A program made the position numbers and the translations under genes. A stretch of 64,000 nt of DNA, taken from positions 2,767,972 through 2,831,971 of the forward strand of contig BDGG01000005.1 in NCBI GenBank assembly GCA_001949185.1, given 5' to 3'. Positions 34,525 to 48,082 of the stretch are shown one piece after another (the first letter of the stretch is position 1; the number at the start of each line of letters is the position of its first letter). The notes under the pieces were generated by a model that worked only from the letters and a program-made list of their open reading frames with translations, ran no database searches and had not been told where the DNA came from. This DNA is from Ramazzottius varieornatus. Taxonomy: Eukaryota; Tardigrada; Eutardigrada; Parachela; Ramazzottiidae.

Positions 34525-37500
34525 CTAGACAAAAGCGTAGTTGAGTTCGGTCGAGGCGCCACACCATTTGACCAGGAACCTCCGAACGTCTTCTAGCTTG
34601 TCGCTTCGTGTACTCTGGAAAAACATTGACAATTCGTACAAGTCGGAGTCTTCGCTCGATAGTTGGTCGAGTGACGAGAGACGGATTCTGGCACACCCAC
34701 CCGAATAGCCTGCAGGAATCGGTTTAGGTCAACTTTGCGGGCGTATCGACCTGCCGTTCCCAACTTGATCCCGTTACTTATGACAGGGAGACCAGTCAGG
34801 ACGCAGGGTGGGTATCTGCCACCGGACAGCGAAATCACGAACAGCCCACGCTCATCCTTTTGCAGCTCGAATTTTAGGTTTTGGTTCAAAGCCGATTTCA
34901 GGATCCAGGTCTTAACTGCTTCGTACTCCGCCTCCTAGAAAGACCAAAACAGGTGTAAACTGCCACACACTATAACTCGGTACACTCGTACTAGGAAATA
35001 GTCAAATATACCCCGCTCGCACCTGCCATCTCGATGAGAAAAAATTCGAACTGCTACATACTGGTTGATGCTCTCACTTTCTCCATACAACTTTTCAGGC
35101 TGCTTCGACTGAGCCATGATTCGTTGTTTTATACTCACGAGCAGCTTAAGAAACTTGACAAGCACGACTTCCGGTGGGGAAGATCTCCCGCCGCAGATCG
35201 AATGCAGTCAGTCAGTCAAATTCCACGTTCGAGCTTTCATTCCCAAATGAATGTACAGTAAACAGACTCACAGCTACGTTACTGGTCGGAAAAAGCAAGA
35301 AAGGGTATGAAAGGTCCGAATGAACTTGGCAAACGATTCAAAACCGTCGAATTTGCCCGTTTTGCCGAGAAAACTCGTTTCTGGCAAAATTCCTGGGTCT
35401 CATCCAGAACGGCACATTTATGCTTCCAACCTCTCTCTCTCTCTACAGCTCGGTTGTTGTTTTGATGGTTCTGAACAACTGTCCCGCGAGATATCAACGG
35501 AAAACTGAGAAATGATTTTTCAGAAACGGTCCAAGAAGCGGCAAAAGTTGGTGCATTTTTCACTCTTCATCTCCCCGAGTTTAATTTTTTCACGAGGATT
35601 TCATACCAGAAAAATTGGTTTGGAAGTGAAACACTAATCCACTCGAGACAGACTTGATTTTATAAGTTAGTGCGAGCGGGCCGTAGTTCTCGGCTACTGT
35701 AATATATCACAAGGATGAGGAAGAGGATGAGTCTTCGATGATTTCTTTCTACGATACAATACAACATATTACGGAATTCAGATTCTTACCGAGACGGAGT
35801 GTTCGACGGGAATAGCTACATTTGTCGGAATATCCGCTTCGGCGAACTGCGAGTAGTCCACCAAGCCGATGTTCTGACGGATAATACACTCCCTCCAGTC
35901 CAGGTAGGTGTTCATCACCGAGTCTGCCGTACCGGTCCAGTTGAGCTGTTGAGCTGCTCGACCGGCATCATAGAAGGCCTTGTCGGGGTTGATGACGTCC
36001 GAGTAGCGTAGAAGGGACAGAAGAACCATCCAGCCCATTTCTTTCGTGGCCTCTTCGCAAATCAGGGCATAATGGGCCGCGTAGTAAATGGCGATTTGAA
36101 GGTACTTGTCAAACTCGGCTGTGATGCCGATCGACACTTCCACGCCGCCCTTCAGCAAATTCTCACACTGGAAAAAAAGTTCCGTGCGGAAATTGCGTCT
36201 GGTTCTGATCGAATTTCGTGTTTTGTATCTTTTTAGTCCCCGTTTCAACTGACGGTAATGTTACGGAGTAACAGCATTTTTCTACGATGTTTCGCCATTG
36301 ACTTACAACAGTGTACATCAGATCACGCAAGCTGACCCACGTTCGGAAGCCGTCGTTGACATTCGGATACGACTTGGCCACGAATGCGCAAAAGACATGG
36401 CGGTACAGGCCCAGAGTGCCTTCCGTCACCGGCGCGTTGTAGTTGGCCATCATCTCCACCACCTTCACGTCTTCTCCACCCTTCAACAGTATCAGCCCAT
36501 ACTCGTACAGGTACTTGGCCAGCAACTTGACGTTCCTCGTTTCCAGCATCACTTTCAAGGCCTTGTCCCACTCGCTGTTGCGAGCGTACATCTCGGCTGC
36601 AGCGGAAGCGTCCACCGAAGCCAGCTGCTCCACTTTACCTTGTGTCCGCAGAAAGTCCCGATACCTTTGCAAAAACATGGTAACCATCAAGTCACGTTCG
36701 CTTTGCCTCATTCTGGCCAAACGTACCGTTGATCGAGGCTTCTAGAGAGGTCGCTGTTGGCTTGACGTGAGACCAAAGCTCGAGCCTCGTCCCAACTGCC
36801 GCTGTCCATGAAGGCATCCAGAGCTTTACCGTCCTCGTTGATTTCGGCGAAGGCGGTAGCGGCCAGGTTCGGACGGTTAAGTTGCAGATACTTTTGCGCA
36901 ACCAGGCTGACAGACGACCGAGCTTCGTCTTCCGTCAGGAAGGACAGAGAGACTTCTCGAATGCGGTTGCAAACGCGGAGAAGCATTGCCGAATCCGACA
37001 GCGGCGCATCATTGATATCTACAGTACACAACGACGCGAGAAATTATCGTAGATATACTGTCTAAAGACCATCAACACTGATGGACTGACACAACGAATT
37101 CTCCGTATGTTCAGATTCGAAAACCAGTCGTGGACTTGGAAGGAATCTGGTGGCATACACTACGATTGTTTTTTCTTACAGCGAAGGTACAGCTGGACAG
37201 CACCAGCGTAGTCCGACCGTTCTTCCCGTTCGCGAGCTTGTTTGACCAGCTGGTCACTTGGCTTGGCAGTTCGTGGTTGAGCAGTTCCGGCACGCCCCAG
37301 GTCCGCTTCGATTGTCTGTAAGTCGCCTGGACGATATTGACGCGCTAGGCGCAGAGCCTCATCGTACATGCCTTTTTCCTGCGAACAACCAGCAAACCAT
37401 TCCGCTCGGTACCATCACAGGAATGGCATATTTCAGTGTTCGCCGTCAAACCTTGTACATGGTGATGGCGTAGTCAGCTCGGTTTATTTTCAGCAGTTGC

Positions 37501-40500
37501 TCTTCGGCTTCGGCGTATTGTTCCGCTTCTGCTAGCAACATGGCGTAAGAAAGGAGAACCTGTGGCAATTCTTCCGGGTAATGGGCGGTGGTCAATCGTA
37601 TGGCTTCAGGCCATTTTCCGGCATCGATGTACCTGAAAAGTAAACAAACCAAAAATTGGTCCAAAAAAAGAAGGATGCCTTTATCGTCAAAAGTATGGCC
37701 TGGCCACTCCCAACATCTACGCAATCAACTATCATTCTGTCACTCCAACCCATTTCGTCTACGCCGGTCATCGCACGCTGATTTGCTCAAGTCTGTAACC
37801 ATCTCAAAGCGTCGGTTTTCTACAAACATTCCGTTATGTTTTTGGCTGACGTAGTCAGCAAGCGCTGAACTTTCACCTTATACTGTCAAGAGTCCATCAG
37901 TACAAGACTGTACTCTACTGAGGACACTATAGCTTCCTCTTACATTTGCACGGCCTGGTCGGCATGTCCAGCCACCAAGAACTCCCTCTCGGCTTCCAGA
38001 TGACGTCCAGCCTGAGCCAGTGCTGCACCTCGCTCTTGGTAGATTTCCGGCAGCAGATCAGGTGCAGCTTCCGTCGCTACTGTCACTGCGTTGTCATACT
38101 CCCTGCAAAACACCGCCACCGAACAAACTTCATGCACGTCCAGCAGAGCAAACACCACTTCACCATGAGGACCTACCCAGCTCGCAGAGCCATCGTAACG
38201 AAAGCTTTGGTAGCTCCCAGTGAGCGAAGAAGCGGGATACCCTCCCGCAGCCCAACTTGCATGATCCACATGTAGAGGATATCATCGACCATTTCTTTGA
38301 CCTTCTCCGAAGCCACACGGTAAGCCTCCGCCCACTTCTCTTCCTCAACGTACATTTGCACGGTGTCTTTGTGCCGTTCAGCTTTGGTGAAGTACAACTC
38401 AGCCTGCCGGAAACTACCGGCTTTTCTGTACGCCTAAAAACACAACAGGCAGTTTTCCCATGGGAAGATGAAGGCTGAAGGCTTGTTGAAGGGACTCTCT
38501 TGCCTGTGCCACTTTGACATGGGTTTCTTCCAGTGTCCGTTCATCCTTGTACTTCTTAACGAGAGAAATCATCTTGGGAAACTGCTCAATGTCACCGTAC
38601 ATTTTGACGGCTGCATCCACGTCTCCCGTTTGCAAAAACAGCCTACAACAAAAGACAAATAAGCTGATGGGATACTGGACACGTTCAGGTTTACGTACGA
38701 GGAAATGGTCCTGACTTTGCCCGCGGCGAATATATACAGTCCGTTACAGCAAAGTTGTCCCCGCTGCTCGCGCACCTTTGTCTCAGGAATTCAAAATCAT
38801 TACTTTTCGCACCATCTCAATTAGTTTCATAAAATTTAGCTTTTCTCCTTACTATTGAGGGTTAATTTAAGAGTCAGAGGTGCAAACTGGTTCGAGAGCT
38901 TCATTTTGAAGTTTAGTTCGAAAACGCTTTTTGATTTTCTGCTCATGCTATCGAAAAAGTATTCCTCGGTCGAAAGCTAGAATGTCAAGAGCGCTCTGAT
39001 GTACGTTTTTTGGCAGGGAAATGAACTGTCTCTCGTTTACAGCAATAACTGTTGAAAACAACGCAAAACTTTGTGAGACGTGAATCTGGGAATAAAAAAC
39101 TGAAGGTTCTCCCCGGTCACTTGGTGCGCATGTTTTTACCAAATTTAAAAAAAAACACGGGTGAAAATTTTTTAGAAATCTTTTGATGCTTCTAATCTAA
39201 ACGATCTTTCTTGTGCTTAGATAAAACTAAAGAGCTCGAATAACAAGAATAAACATGTTTTAAGTGGTGAGTTTCACGCGCGACTGAAAACAGAATTTTC
39301 TACAAAACGGGGACAACTTCGCTGTAACGGGCTGTAGGTCACTGACGCATACGTCCCAAGCTTAAAATGTCTACGAGTGGCTCGTAACGTACTGTGAGCA
39401 AAGTTCTAGCCGCGGGCAAAGTTAGGACCAGATCCTCATAGGAAAAACTGCGCTTTGTGATTGAATGCATAATCCTACCGCTCGGCGTCGTTGTAGCGTC
39501 TAGCCCGTACCATCTTCTCCGCTTCCTTTCGGAAGATGTCCTTGATTTCATCAGACTTGATGATACTTTCGGCGTATTGATGGGCTTCCTCAATCTTTCC
39601 ACGCGTTAGGTACATCTGAATGGCTTCTTTGGGTCGGCCGATTTTCTTGTAAATTTCCACGGCTTCCTTTGACAGATGAAACAGCCTGTCGAAAAATCAC
39701 CCTGCTACACAACGTTATAAAGATATATTCTGACCGTCAGTTCATCGCGGTCCTGAAAGTGCAGCGCCAGCCGATGGCCGTACTCTTGGATGATCTTCTC
39801 ATCATCGACCACCGACAAGATCTGTGCGGCTTTGCGGAAATCATGGCAATGAATGGCCGCGTCCAATGCTTCCGTATTCAAATTGGCTATAAAAACCACA
39901 ATATCTTCAGCTGCACTTTCTTGTGCACACTGGATAGTTTACACGTACCAGTTCATGCATCGTACCTTCAACGAAGTGCGAAATGGCATCTTGCCATTTT
40001 CTGATTTTCACCAGATATTGTGCGCATTCCCTTTCAAGCGGTACAACTTCTTCTGGCTTCTTCCGCCTTGCGTACTCGATGGCTAAAAAACGAACGTATC
40101 TCATGGTGTACTGTAGATTGATAGGGTGGCATCTTCCAGTACAGACCGTGCTCGTAACAATTGGCTGCTCGAAGTGCCCTCAAGGCCCCGTCAACCTCAT
40201 CCGTCAACTCCAACAGTCTTCCCACCATCTCGTCCAGCCCGCTTTCCTGCATCAGCGGCAAAACTCTTTCATGCAACTTCCTCCCTTCCTTTGTGTCAAT
40301 CATGGTAGGGTAGGCAATCAGCAAGCGGTATACTTCCAGCGGTTGGAATGCCGCACCCAAGTACAGAGTCGCGGCTTCTTTCATAGCTCCGCTGTAAGCT
40401 AGAACCTCGGCCAGCTGGAAGGTCTTGCCTTCCTTGGCTAGCTGCCCTTGATACTTGGCGATCAGGTCGGGCACCAGAGTTGGCTCGAATTCTTCGGCGA

Positions 40501-43500
40501 CTTTAAGGGCGCGGACGTACTGTTCAGCATTGGAGAACATGATGATGGCGCGTTTGTGGTCGCGCTGAGAAAGGAGCATCTTCTCGGCGCCGTTCAGATC
40601 ACCCTTCAGTCTTTCGATCGTTGCTCTAAAAAGAACGGATCAGTAGTGAGAGTACCGTGACAGAGTCCAGTTGTTCCGCCGCCTCCGTTTACCATTACAG
40701 AGAGAGCAACACACTGTCACGTTCCGACTATTATGCCCTCTGACTACAGTCACTGTAGAGTTTCGGGTATTTCAAAAGCAAAGGCCGACAAGACTACAAC
40801 AGAGTTGCTTTTCTCGTTCCGCGACGTTTAATTTCGACATTTACCGGATGGTATAGTGGCCGAGGACGTCGTCCATACTCCGTCCACGTTCTTTCTGCAG
40901 GTTGCTCGTCCGAGTGACGAGGTCTCGGACGTCTTTGGCTCGTGAATCCTTCAATGTCTCGAAAATCTTTTCAGCTAGGGCAAAGTCGTGGCTGTCGAGT
41001 GCCTTGGCAGTGAGGGTCTTCCAGTTGGCTTCGTTGACGGTGAAGTCGCCCGACCCAACGAGAAAGTCAAAGGCGCGATTCAGCTGGCCTTTGCCTACGG
41101 CGTTCTCGAACTGTCCGACATCGTCGTCCAGGACATGACTCTGGGTTTCGCCAGTGTTACTGTCGACAGTCTGAACCACGGTCTGGCCTTTCGTCCGGCT
41201 AACTTCCGTCACCTTACCCTGGAAAAAAGAGTTTTAGTCTGAACGATACAGTCAATTGGTAGCAAATGAATTTTTTTAGACCAGTGTCCGATCATGCAGC
41301 TTTCTGAAAACTAAAAATGCACGTGGAGAAATAGAGGCCAGTCGACTTTTTTCTACAGTTTATCCTAAAGAGCTGTTTTGATCTGTCATCGCCATAAATT
41401 GTCTAGCTCATACTTGAGCAAAGAAATCAAAGTCGGATAGTTTTACCATGTTCCTGGTTCAGCAAAGTCTTCACAGGACATTTAGATTTTATACTTACGG
41501 TTATCGGAATTGACTTTTCGATCATGGCACTTTTGCCTTCGCCAATGTTCATCCACGTCCGAATGCTGCTTCCTTCCTGCGCCACCAGCACATCCGTTCC
41601 TTCCACCAAGTCTACAAACGTCGCTCTCTGTGACAGCACCCTTTTCTCTTTGGTGGATCCGTTGAAGAGCAAAAGGCCGTAACGCAGGTCGCGAGCCACC
41701 ACAAACGAAGCGTCACTGTTGAACGTCAGCCAGTCAATGTCTACGTCATGGCGAAAACTGGCTACTACCTCCTGATTCTCAAGGTTGACCACTCGAAGTA
41801 GCTTCCGGTTGGGCAAGCAGGCGAACCGCTTTGTGAGGGAGGTTATGCGCAGGCTGAACAACCTAGCGTAAAAATTTGGCGTTGTCACCGAGAAGAGTAT
41901 CTCGTCGCGACCGAACTCCAACACAGACAGTTTGCCGTTGTACGACACAACGCAGCCGGTCTCCTCAACATGGAAAAGTGGCTTGAGTGCTTCAGGCAAC
42001 CACTCCCAGTTGACCTGCGAGGAAACCAAAAACATACTTCACGCTTTCCGAAACATGGGACGTCAGCAAACGAATCCACCCAGATCACTCTTGGAAGTGG
42101 CGCACGCAACCAGCCAATAACAACAAAAAAGTGCGCCACTGGAGAAAACGGTCTGGCCGGGATCATTTGCCGACGCCCTGGATAATTCTGTGATTGGATT
42201 CTGAATTTGCTCGTATTGGACCACGTCGTCACGGGATTTGACGAACGATCACAACGAAATTTTCTACGAACTTCTATGGTTTGGTCAGTCTTGACATTGA
42301 TGAGAATCAAATGGTCCGCCGTGGTCGCCACCGCCACCGGTTGGTCTCGTAAGAAGGAGACCTTGTCCAGAGGTTGTCCCGATTCTGTGCGGAAGGTAAC
42401 CTTTGTGCCGGACTGGATATCACGAATCAAGACTTGGTCCGGTGTGACAAATGTCGTCTCATACCGAGTGTTGGACTGCTGCTTCTTCACCGCACACGTA
42501 AAAATGTCCACAGCCCCAAACAACGAACTCTAGAAAAAAAACTTCGTACTTTGCACCCTACTTGTAATTTAAGTCTGAAAAGGATTTTATAACTTTTGTA
42601 TCAATAGTAAATTTGCGCTCGAAGCAGCACTGCAGAATCGAACTCTTCAGAACCCTGACCGTTTTTCTACGCTTTACTCTACTTGTCTCAATATTCAAAA
42701 GACCTCTTGTCTTACCACGGCTAACTTTGTTCCGTCAGAGTTCCACGCCAACGAAGGTACCACGTATAAATTCTCGATCACGATTGGAGCCATCTCAGTC
42801 CATATGCCTTTCCGTGGAACATAGCTGAGCACCTTCAACCTATTAAACGCTCCAAAGACCGCGTAGCGGCCATTGGGCGCAGCAACCGCTGCAGTCAAAG
42901 CCGGATTACTGCCCGAGTTTTCGTCAGGAAAAACTTCTTGCAGGAGCTTCCCGGCTATATTATAGATGGTGATCGACCCATCAGAGCTCCCTATCAGGAT
43001 AAACTCCCCGGAGAAGGCAAGACAAGCGATGGATTTGGACGCCACGACGAGCTTCCTAGCCGTATGCACGGGTCCTTCCTTGTCGGCTGCATACGTGTAT
43101 ATGGCTCCGTCGATATGAGCGGACAAAAGAACTGACCCTTGAAAACTGTCCGACAGGGTTATGGTACAACCGGAGCTCGACGAACAAACTCGACCAAGAT
43201 CATTTTCCCAAGTGGCGCACATTCCCCGTAATACTGGCTGAAAACTGCGCCAGTTGGGAAAGGATCTAGAGGAATCTGCTCGCAGAACTTTCATTTGCAT
43301 TTCGAGATACAGGGCAGGAAAAAAAATGCATACTTCGAGTAAAGTCCGATAAGTTGGTTGGCGGTTTCAAGAACGGTATCGGATCGCTTGCTGCTTGTTG
43401 CGAGCCTAACCTGCGAAGTGTGGACAGCCAACTGAATTTCCAGGAATTTTCTATCATAAGGAAACGTCTGAACCTACAATGCCGTCTTGCAGGCCAAAAA

Positions 43501-44106
43501 CGAGGTTTCCTCTGGGCATCCACGTCACCGCGATGACTGGCGCGCTTTGGACGTACTTGAAGACCACCGCCAGTTCGGACTTGTCACTACGTGAACAATG
43601 AAACCTTCTTTGCTCGGATTGAGCGAGTAAAATTCGGACGAAACTCAGCGACTTTACCGGTCTTTTGGAAGGCGATAGACGTATACGACTTGGTCGCTCT
43701 GCGCGACAGCGAGTTTTGTGGAGTCAGGCGAGAAGGAAATTCCGGTGACGATGTAGCTGTTCTTCCCGAACTGGAATTTTACGGAAAATTACGTAGGTTT
43801 GCGGAATGGAGAGGTGTGATTTCGTATTATAGTACAGTACCTCCTTTTCTACTGGCTTCGTTGGGAAATGCAGGTGATACTCTCCGTTCTCGCCATACAG
43901 CCAGATGACGCGGTCGTCGTCACAAAAGGCCACGCGTTGGCTATCAGGAGCGAAGGCGACTGCCTGCACTGGAAATAAGTCTCCCTGAAAGATAGACGAA
44001 GTTACTGTACGTCCTGATCTTGTTAAAAAAGTTCGAGATACAGTGATGATCGTACCTGTTTCCCGAACTTGCGGCTTCCCAGTGTCTTTTCGAATTCGAT
44101 CTTCAT
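34525..44106 (-). CDS. IFT172: Intraflagellar transport protein 172 (IFT-B subunit), complete gene
   Basis: Builds and maintains cilia as part of the IFT-B train. 22 exons on the minus strand: 44106-44056, 43984-43841, 43770-43658, 43586-43478, 43237-42716, 42529-42272, 42014-41499, 41218-40845, 40625-40147, 40082-39966, 39886-39735, 39666-39479, 38642-38504, 38433-38177, 38102-37944, 37632-37452, 37378-37180, 37018-36727, 36664-36307, 36167-35790, 34934-34701, 34614-34525. All join in phase, giving about 1769 residues (human 1749). N-terminal WD-repeat propellers run through exons 1-7 (FAPDSQRVAFCDDDRVIWLYG, SFSPDSTKLAVAQSD), then a long TPR-like solenoid, ending in the IFT172 tail (PPCVLTGLPV, VRRFLVKWCG). 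The exon 5 acceptor lies in a hairpin repeat and is my best guess. Intron 13 is GC-AG. Exon 6's donor (GTTCGT) is weak. Confidence 0.93.
42082..42154. repeat. Hairpin repeat copy (IFT172 intron 6)
   Basis: Arms GGAAGTGGCGCAC and GTGCGCCACTGG, loop ACCAGCCAATAAC, followed by GGTCTGG and then TTTGCCGACG. Confidence 0.85.
43198..43266. repeat. Hairpin repeat copy overlapping IFT172 exon 5
   Basis: 69 bases from GATC to GATC; arms TTTCCCAAGTGGCGCA and TGCGCCAGTTGGGAAA. On the minus strand it carries TTTTCAG, the proposed exon 5 acceptor. Confidence 0.88.
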
Positions 44107-44736
44107 TCTCGGACACTTTACGACTCATCTGACGTTGAAAATACTCCGAAACGGAAATCTCCAGCTATAAAGGAAAGGAGCCCAACTTGATGCAGAAGGC
44201 TATGAAGAATACTTCTGCAGTAAGGGGGCTTATCGTCAAAAAATTTAACTAAGTTATGCTTCTTCGCCAGTACAGCGCAACCCCAGCCTGTGCCCACCTG
44301 GTAGAAATCAATCGAACATGGATCGATTGAGCAGGTGCTGGTCCCGTTTGCCTCGTACGGGCACTGGGATAAGGATCGGGAACAGCGAGCATCAGTTGAT
44401 CCCATGATTCCCACGGTTCCCACCTTAACCGTCCACGTGAGTGCGTACCAGGAGCCTATATACCTCGTAGTTCAAAAACTTCGTCCTTTTCTGTGGACCC
44501 TTTCCGTGAAGTTAGGTTGTCTCCTTTTCCTAGTCCGTCAAAAACACCGGTAAAATTTTCAAGGCCATCGAAGCTTGTGCTTTACTAGCAAAACGCGTAG
44601 CGAACTGCAGCAGCCTTGGCTACTTGTGTCTCTTTCAGATCATGAATGATGTATTATCCCGATACCCGAAGAAATCGAACAAAAATCGAACAGAAACCAA
44701 CCCCGAACCTTCACGTCGCTTTTTAATCTATTCCAT
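44107..44736. other. IFT172 upstream region
   Basis: 630 bases between the LIPT2 stop and the IFT172 start, both on the minus strand. A 101-codon frame here (44118-44423, minus) overlaps the IFT172 leader and looks like chance. No X-box-like site was identified with confidence. Confidence 0.5.
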
Positions 44737-45603
44737 TCAATGAATTATCGCTTTCATTGCAACTTTATCGTTCAATGCACCAGGTTCATTGAATGGGAGC
44801 TCTTCGAGCTCGACGTTGAATACTTCAGCGAACTTGTCTAGAAACACTGGCACGACACTATTTATGGGTGTGTGCTTCCCCCTTTCTTTCGTCAGGGAAG
44901 TAACCCCAAGACCTTGGAGGCCACAGGGAACTATATGGCCGAACCACGTCAAATCTGTATCACAGTTGAGCGCGACACCGTGCGAGGTGATGTATCTACG
45001 GATATAAAAAAAGGTCTCCTGATGGTGGGCCGTACGGTGAAAAGGCCATTACAAAGTCAGCGTGTGCCTGTATCACATTGTCCCACGTGGTCAGCCACGA
45101 ACTTACTTTCTGCAGTTGAGTCCGATCGCAGCAACTTTCCGACTGCCTTCCACCCATATCCCTGTATTCTCTGTGCGTGACGATTCTACACCCAACTCTT
45201 GACATGTCTTGATCAGCACTTCTTCGAGCTGGCAGACGTACCATCTCACGGAAGGCTTGTATCGCTGCAGGTTGAGGATAGGATACGCGACCAGTTGACC
45301 AGGTCCATGGAACGTAATCAATCCACCACGGTTCGTCCGATGGAAATCCGCGCCTTTGGTTCTAAGGAAGCCTTCGTCAACCTCCGTGAATTCATTCTTG
45401 CGGAGGCCAGCCGTGTAAACGGGCTCGTGTTCGACCAAGAAGAGAACATCGGGACTGGGGTGTGAATCGCCGTCGGATTTTCTGCTGTCCAAAGCTTGAA
45501 GCTGTGTTTGAACCTGCTGCTCCTGAATCTCTAGCGCCTTGTCGTAGCGTAATCGTCCGAGGTTGCAGTATTGAAGGATCTTCCGCCTAGCAGGGGTGGA
45601 CAT
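44737..45603 (-). CDS. LIPT2: Octanoyl-[ACP]:protein octanoyltransferase (lipoate biosynthesis)
   Basis: Mitochondrial enzyme that moves octanoyl from acyl carrier protein to GCSH and related lipoyl domains, the first step of lipoate synthesis. Exons 45603-45107 and 44995-44737 give 251 residues. LipB landmarks: [14 protein letters not shown], the signature [18 protein letters not shown], the catalytic-lysine segment [17 protein letters not shown], and [16 protein letters not shown] with the catalytic Cys. The length fits the family. The acceptor of exon 2 follows a T-run (CCTTTTTTTTATATCCGTAG). The N-terminus is short but basic (STPARRK) and could target mitochondria. Confidence 0.95.
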
Positions 45604-46036
45604 CCTGAGTACCCTGACGCCGAAAAGTGAAATAAAAGAAAATACTTTTCACTTCTGCACCACTGCACACGATCAAACAATCAACAATCAATGACTCCCT
45701 GCAGCTTGACGGACGTGACGTCAGCCGGAAGTGCGTCGGCGTCTCGGAGAGCTCTCTCACGGCCCGTACGGGTTACCCAAAGATCCAGACCTTGAAGGCC
45801 AGAAAATTCACACGACGATCGTGACTAGTATAACCCAATATTGCTGAGTTTTCTGTTGATTGCTTGGAATTCGCATGTTCTTGTTGAGCCAGAAGCTGCC
45901 GCCCAATGAGCACTTCCAGTCGGAGTTTCGACAGACAGGAAAATCAGTGAAACACTAAAACCATTAAACAAAACTGGCCATTTATACGCATGACAAAACA
46001 CGTGTAACAAAGCATTTTTGTCACAAGTATCACAAA
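45604..46036. other. LIPT2 upstream region
   Basis: 433 bases between the mut-7-like stop and the LIPT2 start, same strand. No other feature seen. Confidence 0.5.
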
Positions 46037-48028
46037 TCAGACGGGAGCACCATTCTCCGCAATGAATTTATTAGCTAACAGAAAATTCCACGTCCGCCGG
46101 AAGTGCGTTCCGGGCCAGTATACCTTCCCACATTTGCGGCAAATGTAGTAAGTTAAAACCTTCCTGATCTTATGCTCCATCACCGAACTCAGATCTATGA
46201 TCACACCAGTACTTTTAACTTTGCCATTCGTAAAGTCCACGTCAACGGAAGCTTCGACCAACTCTTTGAAACACGCCGCGAACTCTTCTTCTGTTGTTAA
46301 ATCTGCCCATCCTCTTGTAGCTCTTTTCTCTTCGGCTGCCTCACCCTTTCTGTTCACCTTGTCCCTTTTTTCACGCTCATACTGACCATTTAGAAGAAAC
46401 TCGATCTGGTCTTTGTCCGCATGGATGAAACTGTCTCCGTTACAAGCCTGTAAAGTCACTGTCAAAATTTCATCCCAGTGAACAAAAAATTCGTCGAAAT
46501 CTTACCGAGCATCTTGTCAACACCCATTCTTTCGACACAATTATGTTGAACATTTTCAGGACATATTCAAGCTGTCGGACTGATTTCGCGCTGTTCGATA
46601 CCGAGAAACAGCAGCCATGAGGAAGTTGTTTTCTTGCGGTCTTCCAGCGTGTCGGGTTCGTTAGGAATATTCTACCTTCGTTGGCGGCCATGTCGTAGAT
46701 CTTCTGGTCACCAGCAAAAGCTTTATCCATGAGCTCCGTATCAGCACCCACATTCCTCAATCGACGGACCAGTCCTTTGAGGTGCGCGTCACAGACGAGC
46801 TTGATCTAGAAAAGCAAAACAATTCCGAATTTGAAATCAAATTACACGGTTCACTAAGAACGACATGACCACGTGGTCAGTCACCCGTCAAGCGACAACA
46901 ACAACCATGTGACCGTAAATCAGATTCGGACTGAAGCAACAGGCTGTTCTGGCTACCATTGATTGGTTTGATTAACTGCCAACTTACCCCAGATGGGTTG
47001 ATTGGCTCGTCTTGATTTATCAACGGAAACGCAGCCAGCTCAGTTTCCAGTATTTCTTCATCAACCGACGAATGGTCCACGGGAAAATAGATATTCTTCT
47101 CCTCACACCTCATCTCTAGAGCATCGTACAGCTCGATCAAGCAGAACGCGTCCAGGGCGGCGTAGGCAATCTGGCTCTCGCGTAGCGGACGTCTTTCCCA
47201 CGCAGATAACTGCTCGCGCTTGTCCAGCGGCGCACCCAGAAACATCTCCACTAAACTGGACAGCTTCAGCCTGAACTTTCTCTCCTTACCTTGCTCACAG
47301 AAGAGCTCTCGATGTCTGCTCAGCCTGGAACAGATAACTCGGAGATCGAACAACTTCGGGCACTCAGCAAACGAAACTTGTTTGAAGACGCTGATGTCGT
47401 TTTTCAACCGGTCAAAATCATGCTGCACGGAAAACCCCAGCTTCCTGATTTCTGGCGAGAACAGCACGTCGAGGACGTCTTTCCAGTCTTTGTCGGTCAA
47501 GGTCTCTCGAAGGCGAACGAAATCCAGAAGAAAACATTGCCTTCTTGTGGCGATTTGAAGAATGCAAATTCTTTGGAGAGTATTCGACTGTCCGATCAAT
47601 TCCGGATGCCATTCTCCGTCAATTCCAATGACGTCCACCGCCCTCAGCACAGCCATACATTCTCGGAAGGCTACTCGACAGTCAATAACGTGGATAGAAT
47701 TTCGTGGGAGTTTCAGGGCGTAGAACCACGGAAGGTGATCGTAATCGACTGCGGTCTCCGATTTCCGAGAGAGTTCTGCCAGCTTTCGTCCTCGCCATTC
47801 TTCCATGTTCCATTCTGCCAGAGCTTCACCTAAAGCTGACAGATGGTTAAGGTTTTCCAGTTCATCCAGCAAGAAAGAGCGAAGCTCGTTGGGGTACCGT
47901 CCTACCAGATCGTGGAGAGTCAGTTCTTTCCAGGCTTCGTGTCCCATCGATCCTTCCACGAACCGCTTGAGATTCAGAGCGCGAATGGCCTTCTTTGCCG
48001 CCTCAATGTTGTCTCCGCTCTTGTACAT
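46037..48028 (-). CDS. Exonuclease mut-7 homolog (EXD3-like), DEDDy exonuclease plus Mut7-C domain
   Basis: Exons 48028-46988, 46805-46506 and 46447-46037 give 583 residues. A DEDDy 3'-5' exonuclease domain begins with VIGIDGEWHP (D137, E139) and ends with SQIAYAALDAFCLIELYDAL, holding the last Tyr/Asp pair. After it comes a Mut7-C (PIN-like RNase) domain: KLVCDAHLKGLVRRLRNVG, GRIFLTN, and a C-terminal zinc ribbon ICRKCGKVYWPGTH. C. elegans MUT-7 acts in RNA interference and transposon silencing. Here it borders a transposon nest, which is only context. The first ATG may not be the real start; an extra 5' exon is possible because the family usually has a longer N-terminus. Confidence 0.9.
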
Positions 48029-48082
48029 CCTTCTGGGCCTCAGATTATCAGATATCGCTGGAAAGAAATGGTAGTTTGTCGG

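Noticed and set aside
44118-44423. Cysteine-rich 101-codon minus-strand frame upstream of IFT172
   Set aside because: Overlaps the IFT172 start in another frame, has no splice support or family resemblance.
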